64,000 nt of DNA from VXNE01 sp965206615. Its GTDB lineage: Bacteria > Pseudomonadota > Gammaproteobacteria > Pseudomonadales > Azotimanducaceae. This document shows positions 56,001 to 64,000 of this stretch, one piece after another. The DNA is taken from contig CBDBKI010000002.1 of NCBI GenBank assembly GCA_965206615.1, positions 62,001-126,000 of the forward strand, written 5' to 3'. Below the pieces are notes generated by a model. That model was not told the DNA's origin. It made no database searches and saw nothing but the letters and a program-made list of their open reading frames with translations. A program made the translations under genes and the position numbers. Position 1 is the stretch's first letter; each line of letters starts with the position of its first letter.

Positions 56001-56736
56001 CGTCGCCAGTCCAGCGGCCGGCCACGTCGAGGGCCATGGCCGGCAGCGACAGGGCGTCGGCGAGGGCGGGGCGCAGTCGAAAGCCGCGGGCGTCGATGCG
56101 GGCCGCGCCGGCGAGGTCCGCGATCCCGGCGGCAGACTCGAGCAACTCGGCGTCGAGGCGCAGCGAGCATTCCGGGCAGGCGGGGTCCGTGGAGACGTCC
56201 GCCTGCCAGCGATGACTGCCGTCCTGGTTCTTCGCAAGCAGGCGCACGTACACCGCGCCGCCGCGGTCGTTGGCGGCGAACTCGACACGTGCGTCGACAT
56301 GCAGTTCGTCGCTGTGTTGCAGGAAGGTCCAGAGGTCGGGCCCCTGTGCATGGGAGGCTCCTGCCAGGCGCCAACCTGCCCCCGTCCTCTCAAGCTGGAC
56401 CCGGGCGTTCGCGACTTCGAAGCGACGCGCCACGATACGGTTGCGCCAGAGGCTCTCCGGAACATCGAGTTCGAGGGTGACGTTATGCAGGTAGCCCCAC
56501 GGGAACTCCAGGGACTCTGCGGCCACGATGGGATTCAGATGTCTCCAGGAACCGGAGATACCGCGGATGCGGATGTCGCGCGCGGCGAGCCAGTCGTTCA
56601 GTTGGGGTTCGAGGTGGGGCAGCGCACCGACCAGCAATCGTCCGCCGCCCTGCGTTGCCGCGGCGCAGACGGCGACCACGGCGGCCACGATGAACAACCT
56701 CCTCCCAAAACCCGGCAATGAGCGATCCGGCGGCAA
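53011..56736 (-). CDS. yhdP: AsmA-like envelope phospholipid transport protein YhdP
   Basis: A giant (about 1241 residues) inner-membrane-anchored protein that spans the periplasm and is implicated in phospholipid movement to the outer membrane. One N-terminal membrane helix (RRLFIVAAVVAVCAAATQ), a long repetitive beta-groove region, and the C-terminal DUF3971/AsmA-like domain (RLRFDFSDVFGQGIGFERI, YRVTGTLDEPE). The start is weak: the frame opens with TTG 56736, with further TTG codons at 56718 and 56697, and no in-frame ATG precedes the helix. Between rng and tldD as usual. Confidence 0.92.
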   Translation of the reverse strand: MPPDRSLPGFGRRLFIVAAVVAVCAAATQGGGRLLVGALPHLEPQLNDWLAARDIRIRGISGSWRHLNPIVAAESLEFPWGYLHNVTLELDVPESLWRNRIVARRFEVANARVQLERTGAGWRLAGASHAQGPDLWTFLQHSDELHVDARVEFAANDRGGAVYVRLLAKNQDGSHRWQADVSTDPACPECSLRLDAELLESAAGIADLAGAARIDARGFRLRPALADALSLPAMALDVAGRWTGDGTIAGANVELHVSELALPGAMTTVTATATARGTHALYRGVASIAAATAGAEVSVEDIGFAADAAGPDAGSALTLWTERLDLGAWSALLASALGSAGTGAWFHGVDGSGELRDLQVHLDSEGLAYAAALEHAYTSSFRGIPRIDDAGGLLHGHAQALRITLDGRALGAAIPEHFPRGWTYDTAAGDITLWFDSDYLGLRGQGTARSDAVELAVALSLTRPADPLEGHLSVVASAPYATIEHVKRYVPRGLRGTLGTWIESGLVAGRLEHATVAYHGHTRTLPDLPMRRIEIAGDVSDGVVAYHPDWPRAEALQGHVAVSGTAVRARVDRGTTLGIAVSDVTVDVPAGANHADVTLRARLPAADALGFVFETPLRDAMPFLCPCWRGEGELGVAAALKVPFDAASGPRDITVEFDLAGVSLDLADLRLHFRDLRGPARFRSPHYVTATGLEGTLFGFPVHVETTSSAEVVAFDVRGRSRVTDIFTVLDVEEISAAEGEFDFTARFDFFTTSAEPPVLEIGIEALGVTLDLPAPLGKDAATPRTMTAKLVFAEDGVHAAGSDDVASWWLRVDETETLLGAVGVGVPPRPHDPDATGISIAGRLAGFDVAAASALPDTPVPLHVHGLEVDRVRLHEIELTGVRLDGVVGAGTVALDLDSNEMRGSVRVRPDEPLSLELDEVRLPAGEPGVDPLDVSIIDVLPAADVAIHNILLGGEHFGSWRFGVRPVGAALHFTSVSGDIKGLRIEALEDIVWTADDTSYFRGTVTAADLASVLPAWGYATSVESTDVDIQGDVSWPGSPLNFQLDYLSGDMRLKVTDGRFLDVADVPAGRILTLLNFSKVAQRLRFDFSDVFGQGIGFERIRATTTLDRGVLHFEEPLEIKGPTSEFRIYGTVDFHDGALDNEMVVTLPLSSSLPWYAFWLASTNPATAAGVLLGREVFKRQLDALSSARYRVTGTLDEPEPSFVGIFTGEFSPETTIETAPAETVQENPGSQQGSPE

Positions 56737-56808
56737 CCTGGGGACAGGCGCATGATACTCCTGCGCAATGAACGGCAGTTGAACGAATTGGTCGGTGCGA
56801 CGGTCCGG

Positions 56809-58047
56809 TCAAGCGTCCCGGAGCCTGGGCGGTACGGACGCGACGCGGCCGCCACCGGCGCAGGCGGGGCAGGGCTCCTGCAGGACCTCGGACAGGCTGG
56901 CACGCGTGCGTCGGCGGCTCAGCTCCACCAGGCCGAGCGGTGAGAATGGTGTGGTGCGGACTTTGTTGGGGTCTCCCGCGACGCCGTTCTCGAGCGTTTC
57001 GAGGACCGAGCGGCGGTTGTCTTCTGCCTGCATCTCGATGAAGTCGACCACAACGAGGCCGCCGACGTTCCGCAACCGCAGTTGTCGGGGAATCTCTCGC
57101 GCAGCTTCGATGTTGGTGGCCAACGCGGTGTCTTCGAGCGAGCGTCCGGAGAGGAACGTTCCCGAGTTGACGTCGACGGTCGTCATCGCCTCGGTGGCCT
57201 CGATGACGATGTGCCCCCCGGACGGGAGTGCGACCCGCTTGCGCAGCAAGCTCCGGAGCTCCTCCTCCAAACCGAATCGGTCGAACAGCGGCACGCCCTG
57301 CGCGTGGAACTCCAGCCGCTCCGTCAGTGCCGGCAGCGTCTGTCCGGCCTGTTCGCGCAACCGCTCCAGCGATGCGGGGTCGTTCACGTGGATTGCCGAC
57401 ACGTCGGCGGTGGCGATGTCGCGGATGGCCCGAGCTTCGAGTGGCAGCTCTTCGTGCACCAGGCGCCCCGGCTGCGACGAGCGGCTGCGTCGCGCGATGT
57501 CGTTCCAGCTGCGTTGCAGCCGGCGCATGTCCGCTTCGAGTCCAGCGCTTGCCATGCCCGCGGCGCGGGTTCGCACGATATAGCCGGCCTGGATGTCGAG
57601 CGATTCGCGCAATCGCTCGAGCTGGCCGAGCAGCCGTTTGCGTTCTTCCGGATCGGTGATCCGTTGCGAGACGCCGATCCGGCTGCCCCCCGGAACCATC
57701 ACCAGGGTGCGAGCGGCGAGGGAGAGATGCGCGGTCAGCTGGGTGCTCTTGCCCCCGATCCGGTCCCGCGCCACCTGTACCAGGATCCTGCGCCCCTCGT
57801 GCAGTCCTCCACCTGTTTGCCGGTCGGCGGCCTCGCGCACATGCAGGAACCCCGGCCGGTCGAGTCCAATATCCACGAGCGCGGCCTGCATGCCGGGAAG
57901 CAGCCGTGCGACTCTGCCCTGGTAGATGTTGCCGACGAGGCTCGGGGCGCCCGTCCTTTCGATCTCCAGTTCCTGGAGCGTGCCAGCCACCACGAGCGCC
58001 ACCCGGGTCTCGAGCCCGCCGATGTCGATCAACAACTCGGCGGCCAT
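56809..58047 (-). CDS. rng: Ribonuclease G lacking its C-terminal region
   Basis: A 412-residue endonuclease for 16S rRNA 5' processing and mRNA decay. S1 domain with GNIYQGRVARLLPGMQAALV, the DNase I-like catalytic region with VIEATEAMTTVDVNSG and VVVDFIEM (catalytic Asp pair), and the Zn-link CPACAGGG. Family members run about 70-85 residues beyond this link; this one stops after about 16. ATG 58047 was preferred to GTG 58074. It retains all catalytic parts, but the small dimerisation domain is missing. Confidence 0.9.
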   Translation of the reverse strand: MAAELLIDIGGLETRVALVVAGTLQELEIERTGAPSLVGNIYQGRVARLLPGMQAALVDIGLDRPGFLHVREAADRQTGGGLHEGRRILVQVARDRIGGKSTQLTAHLSLAARTLVMVPGGSRIGVSQRITDPEERKRLLGQLERLRESLDIQAGYIVRTRAAGMASAGLEADMRRLQRSWNDIARRSRSSQPGRLVHEELPLEARAIRDIATADVSAIHVNDPASLERLREQAGQTLPALTERLEFHAQGVPLFDRFGLEEELRSLLRKRVALPSGGHIVIEATEAMTTVDVNSGTFLSGRSLEDTALATNIEAAREIPRQLRLRNVGGLVVVDFIEMQAEDNRRSVLETLENGVAGDPNKVRTTPFSPLGLVELSRRRTRASLSEVLQEPCPACAGGGRVASVPPRLRDA

Positions 58048-58075
58048 GGGTCTCGCGGACTTGCCGTGCCGCACG

Positions 58076-58651
58076 TCAGCGCCGCCTCGGGGTTTCCCAG
58101 CAGTCGACGCCGAAGGATCTCAGCAACTCGTAGGTCTCGCACAACGGGAGACCGACTACGGCGCCGTGGCTGCCCTCGATACGGCTGACGAATACGCCGC
58201 CAATGTCCTGAATGCCGTAACCGCCGGCCTTGTCGGACGGTTCGCCGGTGTGCCAGTACGCGGTGGCTTCTGCCCGGTCCACGGGACGCACCGTGACGAC
58301 CGCCGAGGCCAGGCGACAGGCCTCGCGGTCGGAGGAGCGCATGGCGATGCCGGTGAAGACCCTGTGCGAGCGGCCGGACAGATCGAGCAGCATCGCGATC
58401 CCCTCCGCCGCGTCCGCGGGCTTGCCCAGGATACGCCCGTCGAGCGCGACGGTCGTGTCGGCGCCGAGCACGATGGCGCCTCGCCGCGCTCCGGCCGCGG
58501 CCTTCTCGCGCGCGAGCCGGAGCACGTAGGCGGGAGCGGTCTCGCGCTCCTCGACGGACTCGTCGATGTCGACCGGCCGCACGGTGTAGCGGACGCCGAT
58601 TCGGGCCAGGGCGTCTGCGCGGCGGGGGGAGGCGGAGGCGAGGACGATCAC
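58076..58651 (-). CDS. maf: Maf family nucleoside triphosphate pyrophosphatase
   Basis: A 191-residue house-cleaning pyrophosphatase (dTTP/UTP-type YhdE subgroup by position). LASASPRRADALARIG at the start, GADTTVALDGRILGKP and AGGYGIQDIGGVFV. GTG 58651 overlaps the mreD stop as GTGA. Confidence 0.95.
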   Translation of the reverse strand: MIVLASASPRRADALARIGVRYTVRPVDIDESVEERETAPAYVLRLAREKAAAGARRGAIVLGADTTVALDGRILGKPADAAEGIAMLLDLSGRSHRVFTGIAMRSSDREACRLASAVVTVRPVDRAEATAYWHTGEPSDKAGGYGIQDIGGVFVSRIEGSHGAVVGLPLCETYELLRSFGVDCWETPRRR

Positions 58652-59142
58652 GCGGTGCCGGCGCGCCATGCGGCCCACTGCAGCGGGCCCATGATGAAGG
58701 GCCAGAGGAACGCCGTGACGGCCGCGGGGGCCAGGGCGGCCAGGGACAGCGGCTCGCCGTTGGCGATCAGCACCGTGATGCCCTTGCCCACTTCCAGGGC
58801 CGCCACGAGGGCGAACAGGACGGCCGACTGCTGCAGAACGTTGATCATGCGCAGCCGCTCGTACACGGACGTACCGAGGAAGGCAATCGACGTCAGCAGG
58901 AGTCCGTTCAGTCCCAGCGGTTCCGAGAGCAGGACATCGAGCAGAAACCCGAAAAACCAGACCAGGATCAGGCCCACGCGCTGCGGCGTCTCGAGGATCC
59001 AGAAGAACAGGACGAGGGTCGTCCACTCCGGCCGTAGCCATCCTGTCCAGTCGGGCGCCCACGCCGGCAGATGCGTTACGGACAGCGTCGCGGCGACGAC
59101 GAACGTCAGCGCCATGAACCAGCCGCCCTGTCGCGCGTTCAC
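58648..59142 (-). CDS. mreD: Rod shape-determining protein MreD
   Basis: A 164-residue inner-membrane protein of the elongasome with about five membrane helices (WFFGFLLDVLLSEPLGLNGL is the best-conserved one). GTG 59142 overlaps the mreC stop (GTGA). Identified by topology and position. Confidence 0.92.
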   Translation of the reverse strand: MNARQGGWFMALTFVVAATLSVTHLPAWAPDWTGWLRPEWTTLVLFFWILETPQRVGLILVWFFGFLLDVLLSEPLGLNGLLLTSIAFLGTSVYERLRMINVLQQSAVLFALVAALEVGKGITVLIANGEPLSLAALAPAAVTAFLWPFIMGPLQWAAWRAGTA

Positions 59143-60065
59143 TCGACGTCACGGGTGGCGTCGTGGAACACCACCAGTACGTGCCTGCTCCGGTTGAGAG
59201 CGGCGCTCGGTCGGACGGTTACGGTCGCGAAGCGTTCCGTGGGACGCTTCTCGACCTGCGCGACCTGGCCGACCTGATAGCCGTGCGGGAACCGCCCGCC
59301 CAGTCCGGAGCTGACCAGCAGATCGCCTCGGCGGACGTCGGCGGACAGGGGCACGGCTTCGAGTTCCATGAGGTCGTAGCGGCCGAGGCCGGCGGCGATC
59401 GACCTCAGGTTGTTGCGGCTGACTTCCACCGGGGTGGCATGGGTGGGGTCGGTGATGAGCAAGACGACGCTGCTCCAGCGGGACACTTCCACGATCTGCC
59501 CGAAGAGGCCCAGCGAATCCACGATGGCGTCGCCGACGGCAACGCCGTCGCCGGTCCCCTTGTCGATCCGAACGCGGTGCCTCTGCGGGTCCGGAACCAC
59601 GCCGATGAGTTCGGTGACCAGGACCTCGCCGGACACCCTCGGCCGGCTGCCGAGCAGCTCGCGCAAACGGTTGTTCTCCGCGCGCGTGGCGACCGCCTGC
59701 TGCGCGACGAGGGACAGTTCGAGGACGCGGCGGTTGAGCCGCTCGATCTCCTTGCCCGAGGCCATTTGTTCCTCGACCCGTTGGGACGCGAAGTAGGGCG
59801 CCTCGGCTACGTAGTACACCGGGTTCCCCAGTATCGCGAGGGCGGAACGAACCGGATCGAGAAAGCGGGTGTTCGTTTCGATGGCGATGAGGAGCACGGA
59901 GGCGATCGCCAGGGTGAGCGTGGTGTACGGCGCGGCGGCATCGCTCCTGAAGAGCGCCTTGGGCGTCTCGCGGGCGGACAGATCTCTCGAGAATCCACGC
60001 CGGCCGGCGCGGCGCGGATTCGGCAGGTCTTGGAGGTTACGGTTGGAGCCCGGCGATGGACTCAT
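59139..60065 (-). CDS. mreC: Rod shape-determining protein MreC
   Basis: A 308-residue bitopic periplasmic scaffold that activates PBP2. Basic cytoplasmic start, membrane helix (LTLAIASVLLIAIE), coiled coil (about 95-130) and a beta-barrel domain with GVAVGDAIVDSLGLFGQIVE and SSGLGGRFPHGYQVGQV. ATG 60065 overlaps mreB (ATGA). Confidence 0.95.
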   Translation of the reverse strand: MSPSPGSNRNLQDLPNPRRAGRRGFSRDLSARETPKALFRSDAAAPYTTLTLAIASVLLIAIETNTRFLDPVRSALAILGNPVYYVAEAPYFASQRVEEQMASGKEIERLNRRVLELSLVAQQAVATRAENNRLRELLGSRPRVSGEVLVTELIGVVPDPQRHRVRIDKGTGDGVAVGDAIVDSLGLFGQIVEVSRWSSVVLLITDPTHATPVEVSRNNLRSIAAGLGRYDLMELEAVPLSADVRRGDLLVSSGLGGRFPHGYQVGQVAQVEKRPTERFATVTVRPSAALNRSRHVLVVFHDATRDVE

Positions 60066-61096
60066 CCAAAGAGCAGTTCGTTCTGCCACTCGTCCATCAG
60101 TTCGAGGGCCCGGCCGCCGCCGCGTGCGACGCACGTGAGGGGGTCTTCGGCGACGATCACCGGCAGTCCGGTCTCCTGGGACAGCAGGACGTCCATGTCG
60201 CGCAGCAACGCTCCGCCGCCGGTCAGGACGATGCCGGTCTCGGCGATATCGCCGGCGAGCTCCGGCGGAGTCTGTTCGAGAGCGTTGCGCACGTGTTGCA
60301 GGATCATCGCCAGTGGCTCGCGCAGCGCCTCGAGGATGCCCTCGCTGTTCAGGGTGACGCTTCTCGGCACGCCTTCCGCGAGATTGCGTCCCCGCACGTC
60401 GATTTCCAGCACCTGCTTTTGCGGGCACGCCCCGCCGATTTCCTTCTTGATGCGCTCCGCCGTGGCTTCGCCGATCACGCTGCCGTGGTTGCGGCGTACG
60501 TAGGAAACGATCGCATCGTCGAGCCGGTCGCCGCCTACGCGCACGGTGTCGCTATAGACGACGCTGTTGAGCGAGATGACCGCGATTTCGGTCGTGCCGC
60601 CACCGATGTCGACCACCATGGTCCCGACTGCTTCGTGTACCGGCAATCCCGCGCCGATGGCGGCGGCCATGGGCTCCTCGATCAGACGGACGTCCCGCGC
60701 GCCCGCGGAGAGGGCCGATTCGCGGATGGCGCGACGTTCGACCTCGGTGGCCTTGCACGGTATGCAGACGAGGACCCGGGGGCTCGGCCGGATCCACGAA
60801 TGCTCGTGCACCTTCTTGATGAAGTACTGCAGCATCTTCTCGGTGACGAGGAAGTCCGCGATGACTCCGTCGCGCAAGGGTCTGATGGCGGTGATGCTGC
60901 CGGGGGTGCGCCCGAGCATGCGTTTTGCGGAGTGGCCGACCGCTGCGATGCTGGAACGGTTCTCGTTCGTGCGGATCGCCACCACGGACGGTTCGTTGAG
61001 GACGATGCCCTCGTCTCGCACGAAAATCAGCGTATTCGCGGTCCCGAGATCGATCGACAGGTCCCTCGAAAATAGCCCTCGCAAGTTCTTGAGCAT
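60062..61096 (-). CDS. mreB: Rod shape-determining actin homologue MreB
   Basis: A 344-residue filament-forming ATPase directing lateral wall synthesis. LGTANTLIFVRDEGIVLNEP, the phosphate-2 motif VDIGGGTTEIAVIS and IVLTGGGALLRDMD. A membrane-binding amphipathic N-terminus (MLKNLRGLFSRDL) is present. First gene of mreBCD. Confidence 0.98.
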   Translation of the reverse strand: MLKNLRGLFSRDLSIDLGTANTLIFVRDEGIVLNEPSVVAIRTNENRSSIAAVGHSAKRMLGRTPGSITAIRPLRDGVIADFLVTEKMLQYFIKKVHEHSWIRPSPRVLVCIPCKATEVERRAIRESALSAGARDVRLIEEPMAAAIGAGLPVHEAVGTMVVDIGGGTTEIAVISLNSVVYSDTVRVGGDRLDDAIVSYVRRNHGSVIGEATAERIKKEIGGACPQKQVLEIDVRGRNLAEGVPRSVTLNSEGILEALREPLAMILQHVRNALEQTPPELAGDIAETGIVLTGGGALLRDMDVLLSQETGLPVIVAEDPLTCVARGGGRALELMDEWQNELLFG

Positions 61097-61141
61097 AATG
61101 GCGAAGGCGACTCCTGAGGACCACGCGCGTGCAAAAGAACG

Positions 61142-61170
61142 ACTCTAGCAATGGCGGCATGGCCGGGCAA
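61142..61170 (-). promoter_or_regulatory. Candidate sigma-70 promoter for mreBCD
   Basis: On the minus strand TTGCCC (61170-61165), 17 bp, TAGAGT (61147-61142), 45 bp upstream of mreB. A partial match to consensus, supported mainly by spacing and position. Confidence 0.4.
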
Positions 61171-61303
61171 GCTAATGTCGGGGTCGCAGGGGCCCTGGCG
61201 AGGGGCCGGCCGGGTACGGAGACGGTGTGTCCGTGGTCCGCACCGTCATGGTCGGTGCACGGCCACGACGCGTTGCGGACGTGGGCGATGCGATCCGCCG
61301 CGC

Positions 61304-61345
61304 TGCCGTGCGAGTGCCGTGCGAGTGCCGTGCGAGTGCCGTTCG
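61304..61345. repeat. 11-bp tandem repeat, about 3.5 copies
   Basis: TGCCGTGCGAG occurs three times in a row from 61304, then a partial copy TGCCGTTCG. It lies in the 305-bp divergent space between mreB and gatC. That space otherwise holds the mreB promoter candidate and no gene; the plus-strand promoter of gatCAB was not fixed. Confidence 0.8.
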
Positions 61346-61401
61346 CTCGACAAATGGGCGTGCGGGATCGACAATTTCCGATTCGCTGGCCGGCCCCGAA
61401 C

Positions 61402-61683
61402 ATGGATCGACAGACGCTCGACAAGCTCACCCGCCTCAGCCAGCTCCGCCTGACCCCGGAGGAAGAGGCCCTTGTGCTCGACGACCTCGGCCGCATCATG
61501 GCGATGATCGACGAGATGCAGGCCATCGACACCGACGGCGTGGCGCCGCTGTCGCACCCGCTCGACATGGATCAGCGACTGCGCGAGGACCGGGTCACCG
61601 AGACGGTGGACCGGGAGCGCTTCCAGGCGATGGCACCGGCCACGCGCGACGGGTTGTACCTCGTGCCCAGGGTCGTCGAGTAG
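61402..61683 (+). CDS. gatC: Asp-tRNA(Asn)/Glu-tRNA(Gln) amidotransferase subunit C
   Basis: A 93-residue belt subunit that wraps the GatA-GatB interface. LDKLTRLSQLRLTPEEEALV, then MIDEMQAIDTDGVAPLSHPL and LREDRVTET. ATG 61402 matches the family start. Confidence 0.95.
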   Translation: MDRQTLDKLTRLSQLRLTPEEEALVLDDLGRIMAMIDEMQAIDTDGVAPLSHPLDMDQRLREDRVTETVDRERFQAMAPATRDGLYLVPRVVE

Positions 61684-61693
61684 TCCCGCGGAC

Positions 61694-63130
61694 ATGGAGC
61701 CTTTCGCTTCGGTAGCGGATCTCGGGCGCGGGCTCGCCCGGAGGGACTACAGCGCACGCGAGCTCGCGGCCTGGTATCTCGAGCGCATCGCCGCGGCCGA
61801 CGACGAACTCAACTGCTTCATATCGGTCACGGAAGAGCCGGCTCTTGCAGCCGCGGATGCTGCGGACCGGCGGATCGCCCGGGGCGAGGGCGGGCCCCTG
61901 ACGGGCATTCCGCTTGCGCACAAGGACATCTTCTGCACCATGGGCGTGGCGACCACCTGCGCGTCGCGGATGCTCGCCGACTTCGTGCCGCCCTACGACG
62001 CGACGGTCGTCACACGGCTCGCCGACGCGGGGACGGTCTGTCTCGGCAAGACCAACATGGACGAGTTCGCGATGGGCTCCTCGAGCGAGACCAGCTGGTT
62101 CGGTCCCGTGCGCAATCCCTGGGACCGCGCCCGCGCGCCCGGCGGTTCTTCGGGAGGGTCGGCGGCGGCCGTGAGCGCGGGGCTGGTGCCATGTGCGACA
62201 GGGACGGACACCGGCGGCTCGATCCGGCAGCCGGCGGCGTTCTGCGGAGTCACGGGGCTGAAGCCGACGTACGGCCGGGTTTCGCGCTACGGCATGGTCG
62301 CCTTCGCGTCGAGCCTGGATCAGGGCGGAGCGTTCGGGCGGTCCGTTGCGGATGTGGAACTCGTGCTGCGCGCCATGGAGGGGAACGATCCGCTGGATTC
62401 CACGAGTGCGGACCGGCCGCCGACGGCGCGGCCGCCCGAACGCCCGATGACCATCGGCATGCCCACCGAGTACTGGGGGGACCTCGACGGTCCCATGGCC
62501 GCGTGCCTGCTCGAAGCGGCACGCGAGATCGAGGCCGCGGGACACGTGCTGAAATCCCTTTCCCTGCCGCACACCCGGGCCGCGGTGCCGGCCTACTACG
62601 TCATCGCCGGCGCGGAAGCATCGGCGAACCTCTCGCGTTATGACGGCGTGCGCTTCGGCTTGCGCGCCGAGGAGCCAACGGACCTCGACGACCTCTACCG
62701 GCGGTCGCGGACCGCGGGCTTCGGCGCCGAGGTCAAGCGTCGGATCCTGACGGGCACCTACACGCTGTCGGTGGGTTACTACGATGCCTATTACCTCAAG
62801 GCGCAGCGCGTGCGCCGACTCATCCAGGAGGACTTCCTCGCGGCCTTCGGCGACGTCGATGCGATCCTGGCGCCGGTGACTCCGGGCCCGGCCTTCGAAC
62901 TCGGGGCGGTGAGCGACCCGGTGGAGATGTACCGGCAGGACGTCTTCACCATACCCGCGAGCCTCGCCGGATTGCCCGCCATGTCCGTCCCGTGCGGCAT
63001 CGTGGACGGCCTGCCCGCGGGGCTGCAACTCATCGCGCCGCACTTCGAGGAAGGCCGGCTGCTCGGGCTTGGCGGCCAGTTCCAGTTGCGCACGGACTGG
63101 CACCGGCGTCACCCGGACGGGAGCAGGTGA
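61694..63130 (+). CDS. gatA: Asp-tRNA(Asn)/Glu-tRNA(Gln) amidotransferase subunit A
   Basis: A 478-residue amidase that releases ammonia from glutamine for tRNA-bound Asp/Glu. The Ser-cisSer-Lys triad is visible: Lys77 in GIPLAHKD, Ser152 in APGGSSGGS and Ser176 in TDTGGSIRQP. Complete length. Its stop overlaps gatB (TGATG). With gatB and gatC it indicates transamidation for Gln and/or Asn tRNA charging. Confidence 0.97.
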   Translation: MEPFASVADLGRGLARRDYSARELAAWYLERIAAADDELNCFISVTEEPALAAADAADRRIARGEGGPLTGIPLAHKDIFCTMGVATTCASRMLADFVPPYDATVVTRLADAGTVCLGKTNMDEFAMGSSSETSWFGPVRNPWDRARAPGGSSGGSAAAVSAGLVPCATGTDTGGSIRQPAAFCGVTGLKPTYGRVSRYGMVAFASSLDQGGAFGRSVADVELVLRAMEGNDPLDSTSADRPPTARPPERPMTIGMPTEYWGDLDGPMAACLLEAAREIEAAGHVLKSLSLPHTRAAVPAYYVIAGAEASANLSRYDGVRFGLRAEEPTDLDDLYRRSRTAGFGAEVKRRILTGTYTLSVGYYDAYYLKAQRVRRLIQEDFLAAFGDVDAILAPVTPGPAFELGAVSDPVEMYRQDVFTIPASLAGLPAMSVPCGIVDGLPAGLQLIAPHFEEGRLLGLGGQFQLRTDWHRRHPDGSR

Positions 63131-64000
63131 TGGACTGGGAGAGCGTCATCGGGCTGGAGATTCACGTGCAGCTCGCCACCCGCTCGAAGATCTTCTCCGG
63201 CGCCGATACCGCGTTCGGCGCTCCGCCGAACACCCAGGCCTGCGCGGTCGACCTCGGCATGCCGGGCGTGCTGCCGGTACTGAACCGGGAGGCGGTGCGC
63301 ATGGCGCTGACCTTCGGCGTCGCGATCGATGCCGAGATCGCCGAGACCTGCCGCTTCGACCGCAAGAACTACTTCTATCCGGACCTGCCCAAGGGCTACC
63401 AGATCAGCCAGTTCGACCAGCCGATCGTCGGCGCCGGAGTCGTCGAGATCGACGTCGACGGGGTGCCGAAACGCATCCGCATCCGTCGCGCGCACCTCGA
63501 GGAGGATGCCGGCAAGTCGCTGCACGAGGAATACGCGGGGATGACCGGCGTCGACCTCAACCGCGCGGGAACGCCGCTTCTCGAGGTGGTGTCCGAACCG
63601 GACCTGCACGCGCCGGCCGAGGCTGCGGTGTTGTTCCGCGAGATGCACGCGCTGGTGCGCTACCTCGGTATCTCGGACGGCAACCTCAACGAAGGCTCGA
63701 TGCGCTGCGATGCCAACGTGTCGGTGCGCCCCCGCGGAGAGGCGCAGTTGGGCGAGCGCACCGAGATCAAGAACCTGAACTCGTTCCGCTTTGTCGAACA
63801 GGCGGTGCGCCATGAGATCGGCCGTCAGATCGAGGTGCTCGAGGCGGGCGGCGCCGTGGTGCGCGAAACCCGTCTGTACGATCCGGAGCGCGACGAGACG
63901 CGCCCGATGCGCAGCAAGGAACTGTCGGACGACTACCGCTACTTCCCCGACCCGGACCTGCTGCCGGTGCGGATCACGCCCGCAATGGTGACCGAGGCGC
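63130..64000 (+). CDS. gatB: Asp-tRNA(Asn)/Glu-tRNA(Gln) amidotransferase subunit B, partial
   Basis: First 290 residues of the tRNA-binding and kinase subunit, cut by the window end. WESVIGLEIHVQLATRSKIF at the start, FDRKNYFYPDLPKGYQISQF, RAHLEEDAGKSLHEE and NLNEGSMRCDANVSVRP are family signatures. ATG 63130 shares its A with the gatA stop. Confidence 0.96.
   Translation, partial: MDWESVIGLEIHVQLATRSKIFSGADTAFGAPPNTQACAVDLGMPGVLPVLNREAVRMALTFGVAIDAEIAETCRFDRKNYFYPDLPKGYQISQFDQPIVGAGVVEIDVDGVPKRIRIRRAHLEEDAGKSLHEEYAGMTGVDLNRAGTPLLEVVSEPDLHAPAEAAVLFREMHALVRYLGISDGNLNEGSMRCDANVSVRPRGEAQLGERTEIKNLNSFRFVEQAVRHEIGRQIEVLEAGGAVVRETRLYDPERDETRPMRSKELSDDYRYFPDPDLLPVRITPAMVTEA

Overview
This 64 kb window is GC-rich chromosomal DNA from a gammaproteobacterium. 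The evidence is gene order: an mra/dcw division and cell-wall cluster read from an MraZ-box promoter, rplM-rpsI-petABC-sspAB, a yrbG-kdsC-lptCAB-rpoN-hpf-ptsN-rapZ-npr-mgtE block, mreBCD-maf-rng-yhdP-tldD with pmbA/darP, and pilBCD-yacG. All of these are Gram-negative housekeeping modules. No phage, plasmid or large genomic island is visible. The species cannot be fixed from the sequence.

Layout. 1-2525: the 3' end of nadC, a 500-bp TIR element carrying a 44-bp tandem repeat, a HigB-type toxin gene coupled to an unusual antitoxin-PIN fusion gene, and tRNA-Thr(CGT). 2693-7845: two type IV pilins, then divergent pilB-pilC-pilD-yacG. 7971-13447: argJ, secA, an M23 peptidase and dciA. 13600-26919: ftsZ-ftsA-ftsQ-murC-ftsW-murD-mraY-murE-ftsI-ftsL-rsmH-mraZ and the mra promoter, all on the minus strand. 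26962-31171: rnpB, rsmI, then lpoA-yraN-dolP. 31285-37210: sspB (frameshifted), sspA, petCBA, rpsI, rplM, zapE. 37356-40191: hisD, murA, ibaG. 40670-49020: calcium/sodium antiporter, kdsC, lptC-lptA-lptB, rpoN, hpf, ptsN, a C-terminal-only rapZ, npr, and mgtE split by an amber codon. 49046-58651: pmbA, darP, tldD, yhdP, a short rng, maf. 58648-64000: mreD-mreC-mreB and gatC-gatA-gatB (gatB runs off the end).

Function. Most genes serve envelope construction and division: peptidoglycan precursors, the divisome, the elongasome, LPS transport, envelope lipid homeostasis and secretion. The rest cover respiration (cytochrome bc1), translation and tRNA-dependent amidation, nitrogen-PTS signalling and type IV pili.

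Three things stand out. First, the HigB/HigA-like locus carries a predicted PIN-type nuclease fused to the antitoxin. Second, two families of small non-coding interspersed elements are present: a TA-flanked TIR element in two copies, and a modular multi-hairpin element in five complete or partial copies plus one related module, mostly at the 3' ends of genes. Third, several genes or domains expected in conserved clusters are missing (murF, murG, murB/ddl, lpxC, hisG, kdsD, mla, diaA, coaE, the rapZ N-terminal domain, the rng tail), often with tight start/stop overlaps across the gap, and several genes look damaged (sspB, mgtE, possibly lpoA). Together these suggest a genome with a history of gene relocation or erosion, although indel errors in the assembly remain a possible explanation for some of them.
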